DNA of 9,583 bases from Acidobacteriota bacterium. Lineage in GTDB: Bacteria > Acidobacteriota > Terriglobia > Terriglobales > SCQP01. The notes under the pieces were generated by a model, which made no database searches, was not told where the DNA came from, and worked only from the letters and a program-made list of their open reading frames with translations. A program made the position numbers and the translations under genes. This document shows positions 6,759 through 9,583 of the stretch, piece by piece. Numbering within the stretch: position 1 is the first letter of the stretch; the number at the start of each line of letters is the position of its first letter. The stretch lies in the NCBI GenBank assembly GCA_021823305.1, contig JAKAOE010000038.1, positions 1 to 9,583 of the forward strand, given 5' to 3'.

Positions 6759-7982
6759 GTGAAAAGGGAATCATTGAGCAATATTGGTGAGGCATACGCG
6801 CCTGGGCCCGTGGCGCCATTGCCCGAAAGCCAGCTTGGCACCCAAGCTGAGCGCTCGATTGCTGAGGCGCTTCGCAGGCAGGCGCCGGTCCGAGGTCTTC
6901 CGGGGGCTGCCATCGAGAACGTTCGCCTGGAGCAGGCGCCGTTCGACTTCGCGTTCGAGATTCTTTCCGGCGGTCAGCGGGTGTCGGTGCTTGCCGAGGT
7001 CAAGGCGGACTTCTCTCCCCGGCGTCTCGCCGAGATCGCACCCTGGATTCGGCGCTTGCAATCGCTTCAGCCGGACGCCGCGATTGCGGTGGCTGCGCCC
7101 TCCCTTTCGCCTCAAGCCCAGGCGTATTGCGTGGAAAACGGCATCGGATTCTTCGATCTTGCGGGCAATATTTTCATCTCCGTGCCGGGCCGGTTCACCT
7201 TGCAGCGCCTCGGAATGCGGGACAAAACAGTCGAACGTGAATCCCGCGCTGCTCCGCCCATGAACGTCTTTTCCGGCCGGACATCTCGCGTGCTCCGAGC
7301 TCTTCTCGAAGCGCCGCGGGAGTGGACGATTAAGGCTATTGCCGACGAATTGAGCCGGGAATCGCAGCGACTGGCAGGCGAGGCGCCGGAATGGAAGCTT
7401 GACCTGCGCCTCAGCATGGGAACGGTTTCCAAGGCGGCCGCGAGCCTGGAGGACCAACTCCTGATTCGCCGGAAGGGGGGAAGGATCGCGGTGCCCGAAC
7501 CCTCGCGGCTGCTTCGGCAGTGGGCGGAAAAATACAGGGAGCGCTATCGCTGGAGGCTCCGGGACGCCGTCCAAATTGAAAGTCCGCTTGGCGTGGATGT
7601 GGGCGGGATCACGGCAGCGCTTCGCCCTTCCGTGTCCGTGCCTTTTGCGGCCACTGGGGCTGCCGCGGTCGCGGACGTGGCGCCGTGGGTTGAGGCTGAC
7701 GTAATCGATTTCTTCACACCTCGGCCGGTTCCCGATGCGGGCGTCATCTCGCTGCGCCTCGGCGGCTCCGCCGGGTACGGGGGGCGCGCCGCAGGGCCGC
7801 GGTTGCGCTTCATCGTGCCCTATGATCCCGGGGTCTTTATGTACTGCCGTCGCAATGGCCAGGCACTCGAGGTGTCGCTGGTTCAGGCGTACCTGGATAT
7901 CTATGCACGCGGTGGGCGCGATTTGAAGCAAGCGGACTACCTGCTCGAGCGGGCGATCGAGCCGCGCTGGAGAGCGGCGTGA
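6759..7982 (+). CDS. AbiEi-like protein: PD-(D/E)XK-like N-terminal domain plus winged helix
   Basis: The 407-residue product is organised like proteins annotated as type IV toxin-antitoxin AbiEi-family antitoxins. Residues ~30-150 look like a PD-(D/E)XK nuclease fold: a helix, then 'PFDFAFEIL' (Asp63), then the strand 'VSVLAEVKA' giving Glu80-x-Lys82, then a helix with Trp96, then 'AIAVAAPSLSPQAQAYCVENG' and 'GFFDLAGNIFIS', the counterpart of the 'GYLDLAGN' segment of these proteins. Residues ~168-250 form a winged helix: 'TSRVLRALLEAPREWTIKAIADEL', 'MGTVSKAAASLEDQLLIRRKGG' and 'PSRLLRQWAEKY'. The last 150 residues are a conserved-looking domain with 'YDPGVFMYCRR' and 'VQAYLDIYARGGRDLKQADYLL'. 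The first part may be an active nuclease or only a structural relic. The GTG start at 6759 has no ribosome site and follows the predicted transcription start. A stop in this frame at 6726-6728 rules out a longer N-terminus. Codon use is more mixed than in genes upstream, suggesting transfer. The stop overlaps the next start as GTGA. Confidence 0.7.
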   Translation: MKRESLSNIGEAYAPGPVAPLPESQLGTQAERSIAEALRRQAPVRGLPGAAIENVRLEQAPFDFAFEILSGGQRVSVLAEVKADFSPRRLAEIAPWIRRLQSLQPDAAIAVAAPSLSPQAQAYCVENGIGFFDLAGNIFISVPGRFTLQRLGMRDKTVERESRAAPPMNVFSGRTSRVLRALLEAPREWTIKAIADELSRESQRLAGEAPEWKLDLRLSMGTVSKAAASLEDQLLIRRKGGRIAVPEPSRLLRQWAEKYRERYRWRLRDAVQIESPLGVDVGGITAALRPSVSVPFAATGAAAVADVAPWVEADVIDFFTPRPVPDAGVISLRLGGSAGYGGRAAGPRLRFIVPYDPGVFMYCRRNGQALEVSLVQAYLDIYARGGRDLKQADYLLERAIEPRWRAA

Positions 7983-8566
7983 TTCCCGAACCACAAAAAA
8001 CATACCTCCTTGAGTTTTTGGAGGCGCTCGGTGCGGACGGGGACAGCTTCGTGGTCGCGGGGGCGCAGGCGATGAAGTTCCACGTCCAGGGAGCCCGTGC
8101 GACCAAGGACGTTGATTTTTTGTTGGACGCGGTCAGGCTGCGCGCTGAAGCCGCCGCCCTGGCTGAAACGCTGAACCGGCTGGGCTATGCTGCCGTTCCC
8201 GAATCCCGTAACTTCCAGTTCCAGAAGGCGATTCCCGGCAGCCGGGAGATCATGCGCATCGAATTCATGGCGCCCGAGGAACTCAAGCGGGAGGGTGACT
8301 TTCGCGTGGACATACAGAGCGGCGTTCACGCGCGGGCATGCACCGGCGGGAGCGTCGCCTTGGTCGAGTCGCGGGCCCACGCGCTCGCCGGGAAACTGCC
8401 TGACGGGAGGCCGTATACGGCATCGGTCCGCGTTACGCTACCCCATGCTCTGGTCATGCTCAAGCTGCTGGCGTTGGACGACCGCTATCGCAACGTCCGC
8501 GGGCCACGGGAGGCGGACCATGATCGTGAAGAGGCACGCACGCAGTGGACATTGTCGCAATCCTGA
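7979..8566 (+). CDS. AbiEii/MNT-like nucleotidyltransferase, N-terminal part, apparently cut short by a frameshift
   Basis: The 195-residue product begins with a nucleotidyltransferase signature: 'SFVVAGAQAMKFHVQGARAT' at 23-42 followed by KDVDFLLD. Asp44-x-Asp46 is the metal-binding pair, and 'AGAQAMKFHVQGARATKDVDF' is the counterpart of the 'GG.A...HG..R.T.DiDf' pattern of AbiEii and related toxins. Later come 'RIEFMAPEELK', 'DIQSG', and 'LPHALVMLKLLALDDRYRNV', where a Lys/Leu-rich helix and an Arg typical of the family are visible. AbiEii-type toxins transfer nucleotides, for example to tRNA ends, and are neutralised by the AbiEi partner. The GTG start at 7979 overlaps the upstream stop and has a GGAGAG ribosome site 4 bases away. 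The last seven or so residues (QWTLSQS region) look unrelated, while the next frame continues plausibly as a family C-terminus. The product is probably truncated by a one-base change near 8540, or by a sequencing error. Confidence 0.7.
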   Translation: MIPEPQKTYLLEFLEALGADGDSFVVAGAQAMKFHVQGARATKDVDFLLDAVRLRAEAAALAETLNRLGYAAVPESRNFQFQKAIPGSREIMRIEFMAPEELKREGDFRVDIQSGVHARACTGGSVALVESRAHALAGKLPDGRPYTASVRVTLPHALVMLKLLALDDRYRNVRGPREADHDREEARTQWTLSQS

Positions 8567-8967
8567 GCGCGCTGCCCGACCTGGGCGCCTTCCGGTTCGA
8601 CTTCTCGCGGCAACTGGGAGACGCCCTGAGCGCCAGCGGGCGTCCGTTGCCGGGGACCGAAGCTCGGCCACAGCCCGACCAACGGGAGGGCGTCCCAACT
8701 CAGGGGTGGCCGTGCCACCTGCGGCAATTCGGCGCCGGCGTTGCCCTCAAGGATCGCGTCGTGGGCATTTTCGCGAGCTATTTCCGCGATGCTCTCTCTC
8801 CGGGACTCCTTCTCTACGAAGAGGCGCTGGCGGCGGACATCCCCGCGGGGCGGGAATCGCGCGCGACCGTTGCGGCAGAGCTGCAGCGGGTTCTCCGTCT
8901 AACCGCACAACTCCTCTTTGCGCCGGCACCCAGCGTTCCCGAGCTGCCCGCCCCGCCTCGCCCTTGA
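8545..8967 (+). pseudogene. Likely C-terminal half of the nucleotidyltransferase, separated by a frameshift
   Basis: The frame runs 423 bases and encodes about 140 residues, with no motif that identifies it alone. Reading back from the GTG at 8545 in the same frame gives T-H-A-V-D-I-V-A-I-L, which joins sensibly onto 'DHDREEAR' from the upstream frame. Together they would make an uninterrupted protein of about 327 residues, a usual size for AbiEii-type toxins. The body is helical in look: 'DIVAILSALPDLGAFRFDF', 'VVGIFASYFRDALSPG', 'AELQRVLRLTAQLLFA'. It could instead be translated separately, because the GTG lies 22 bases before the upstream stop. The last codons (PELPAPPRP and stop) lie at or inside a repeat shared with the end of the etfQO gene (8953-9003), so the native C-terminus may have been replaced. 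Confidence 0.5.
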
Positions 8968-9003
8968 GAATTACATGCCGTCGTAGCTCGGGCCGCCGCC
9001 GCC
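8953..9003. repeat. Direct repeat, copy 1 (51 bp)
   Basis: This stretch matches 9099-9149 at 47 of 51 positions, counted by eye. It begins CCGCCTCGCCCT and ends with GCC repeats. Weaker similarity continues upstream by about 15 bases in both copies with one indel. The copies are spaced 146 bases start to start. The stop of the 8545 frame (8965-8967) falls inside this copy. The repeat contains the last 11 codons of etfQO plus its 3' flank, so this copy is a displaced piece of that gene's end. Confidence 0.85.
8971..9003 (-). pseudogene. Remnant of the 3' end of etfQO (last 11 codons)
   Basis: Read on the minus strand, these 33 bases encode [10 protein letters not shown] and a TAA stop, the same ending as the full gene at 9117. 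The single difference within the codons is synonymous (Ser AGC against AGT). Upstream of the first Gly the similarity stops abruptly, so this is a fragment and not a gene. It probably arose by a local duplication or as a footprint of an insertion. Confidence 0.8.
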
Positions 9004-9017
9004 AGCGTTGATTGAAC

Positions 9018-9051
9018 GCGGGGCCGGCCGTGGCTTTGCCACGGCACCCGC
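9018..9051. repeat. Inverted repeat, possible hairpin
   Basis: An inner stem of eight bases, GCCGTGGC and GCCACGGC with a TTT loop (9027-9045), is flanked by an outer GCGGG and CCCGC pair (9018-9022 and 9047-9051). No T-run follows on either strand, so a classic rho-independent terminator is not supported. The position between the converging genes would suit a bidirectional transcript end or a REP-like dispersed element. Confidence 0.6.
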
Positions 9052-9074
9052 TACTTTGTACGGGCGAGGCTGCG

Positions 9075-9086
9075 CGGGGGCCCCCG
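9075..9086. repeat. Perfect 12-bp GC palindrome
   Basis: CGGGGGCCCCCG is self-complementary across 12 bases, with no loop. It lies between the hairpin at 9018-9051 and copy 2 of the direct repeat. Its function is unknown. It adds to the dense palindrome content of this 95-bp spacer (9004-9098). Confidence 0.6.
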
Positions 9087-9098
9087 AAATGCCCTGCT

Positions 9099-9149
9099 CC
9101 GCCTCGCCCTGGAGGGTTACATGCCGTCGTAACTCGGGCCGCCGCCGCC
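9099..9149. repeat. Direct repeat, copy 2 (51 bp)
   Basis: This copy overlaps the true 3' end of the minus-strand etfQO gene (stop at 9117-9119) and is therefore probably the source of copy 1 at 8953-9003. The four mismatches against copy 1 lie mainly in the non-coding flank just downstream of the stop; the one inside the codons is synonymous. Confidence 0.85.
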
Positions 9150-9583
9150 CTCCGGCGGGACCCAGGTGATGATCTGGTAGGGGTCCTGGATGTCGCAGGT
9201 TTTGCAGTGGACGCAGTTGGAGGGGTTGAGGTGGAGGCGCTTGTTGCCGGCGTCGTCGAAAACCATTTCGTAGACGTGGGCGGGGCAGAAGTTCTGGCAG
9301 GGGTTGCCGTATTCGAAGGTGCAGCGGCGGTTGCAGACGTCGGGGTCGGCGATGAGGAGATGGCAGGGCTGGTCTTCCTCGTGGCGGGTGCCGGAGTGGT
9401 AGACGTCGGTGACCTTGTCGAAGGTGAGTGAGCCGTCGGGGGTGAGGCGCGGGGGCAGGGGGGCGTTGCGGGCGGCGAGCGGGCGCATGCGCGCGGGGCC
9501 GGCGGCGGAGGGGTAGCGGGCGTGGAGGCCGCGGCCGCCGGTGAGCATCTGAAGGGTGGAGTTGGCCAAGCCGGCGGCGAGGC
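9117..9583 (-). CDS. etfQO: Electron-transfer flavoprotein-ubiquinone oxidoreductase, C-terminal part (partial)
   Basis: The frame is open to the window edge, so the N-terminal FAD and quinone-binding parts are missing. What is present is the C-terminus of ETF-QO, which passes electrons from electron-transfer flavoprotein to ubiquinone in the membrane. The segment '[15 protein letters not shown]' is the usual lead-in. '[20 protein letters not shown]' and '[15 protein letters not shown]' follow. The ferredoxin-like 4Fe-4S domain comes next, with cluster Cys in 'NFCPAHVYE' and in '[15 protein letters not shown]' (Cx2Cx2C). The end is '[17 protein letters not shown]'. All four expected cysteine ligands are visible, so the gene looks functional as far as it can be seen. 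It converges on the cassette. Confidence 0.93.
   Translation of the reverse strand, partial: LAAGLANSTLQMLTGGRGLHARYPSAAGPARMRPLAARNAPLPPRLTPDGSLTFDKVTDVYHSGTRHEEDQPCHLLIADPDVCNRRCTFEYGNPCQNFCPAHVYEMVFDDAGNKRLHLNPSNCVHCKTCDIQDPYQIITWVPPEGGGGPSYDGM

Noticed and set aside
6771..8003. Minus-strand open frame opposite the AbiEi-like gene
   Set aside because: No recognisable domain; the plus-strand frame has clear wHTH and nuclease-like motifs.
8538..8548. Programmed -1 ribosomal frameshift site
   Set aside because: No X-XXY-YYZ slippery heptamer or downstream stem was found, so a mutation or sequencing error is more likely.
8187..9011. Plus-strand third-frame ORF across the nucleotidyltransferase
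   Set aside because: Ser/Arg/Pro-rich shadow; the two frames that carry family-like sequence run through the same region.
9012..9431. Plus-strand frame opposite etfQO
   Set aside because: Val/Gly/Ala-rich shadow of the iron-sulfur domain gene, which has all its cysteines.
1..9583. CRISPR array, tRNA or rRNA gene
   Set aside because: No regularly spaced repeats, cloverleaf-like sequence or rRNA motif was seen by eye on either strand.

Overview
The window is very GC-rich DNA with strong G/C third-position bias and tightly packed or overlapping genes. The best indicator of its origin is a TIGR03435-type protein at 5410-6186 (minus strand), a paralogous family expanded in Acidobacteria such as Candidatus Solibacter. 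Together with the rest of the gene content this points to an acidobacterium of the Solibacter/Bryobacterales kind. That is an inference from family knowledge, not from a database search.

Region 1 (1-5405, plus strand) is a translation and DNA-repair run: the 3' end of hisS (histidyl-tRNA synthetase), a small three-helix membrane protein of unknown role, aspS (aspartyl-tRNA synthetase), mutL (mismatch repair, with the endonuclease motifs of MutH-independent MutL proteins) and a winged-helix protein that looks distantly like the AlkZ/YcaQ DNA-glycosylase group. The first three genes are joined by ATGA stop/start overlaps and the next two gaps are only 13 and 7 bases, so one transcript is likely.

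Region 2 (5410-6626) holds the exported TIGR03435 protein on the minus strand and, divergently on the plus strand, a PaaI-type hotdog thioesterase. Their start codons are only about 14 bases apart, so at least one promoter must lie inside the other gene.

Region 3 (6627-8967) differs in codon use and looks acquired. A 132-base spacer carries a promoter with a perfect 14-bp palindrome inside it. A two-gene cassette follows, joined by a GTGA overlap. The first protein is AbiEi-like, with an N-terminal part that looks like a PD-(D/E)XK nuclease fold retaining an ExK motif, followed by a winged helix. The second is an AbiEii/MNT-like nucleotidyltransferase. This resembles a type IV toxin-antitoxin or phage-defence pair. 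The nucleotidyltransferase appears to be split by a one-base frameshift near 8540; its likely C-terminal half continues as a separate frame to 8967.

Region 4 (8968-9583) contains the 3' end of a minus-strand ETF-ubiquinone oxidoreductase gene with its ferredoxin-like iron-sulfur domain. A second, degenerate copy of the last 11 codons of that gene plus its 3' flank lies about 146 bp away, directly at the end of the cassette. The 95 bp between the two copies are rich in palindromes. The end of the cassette therefore coincides with a duplicated gene end, which suggests a recombination or insertion boundary.
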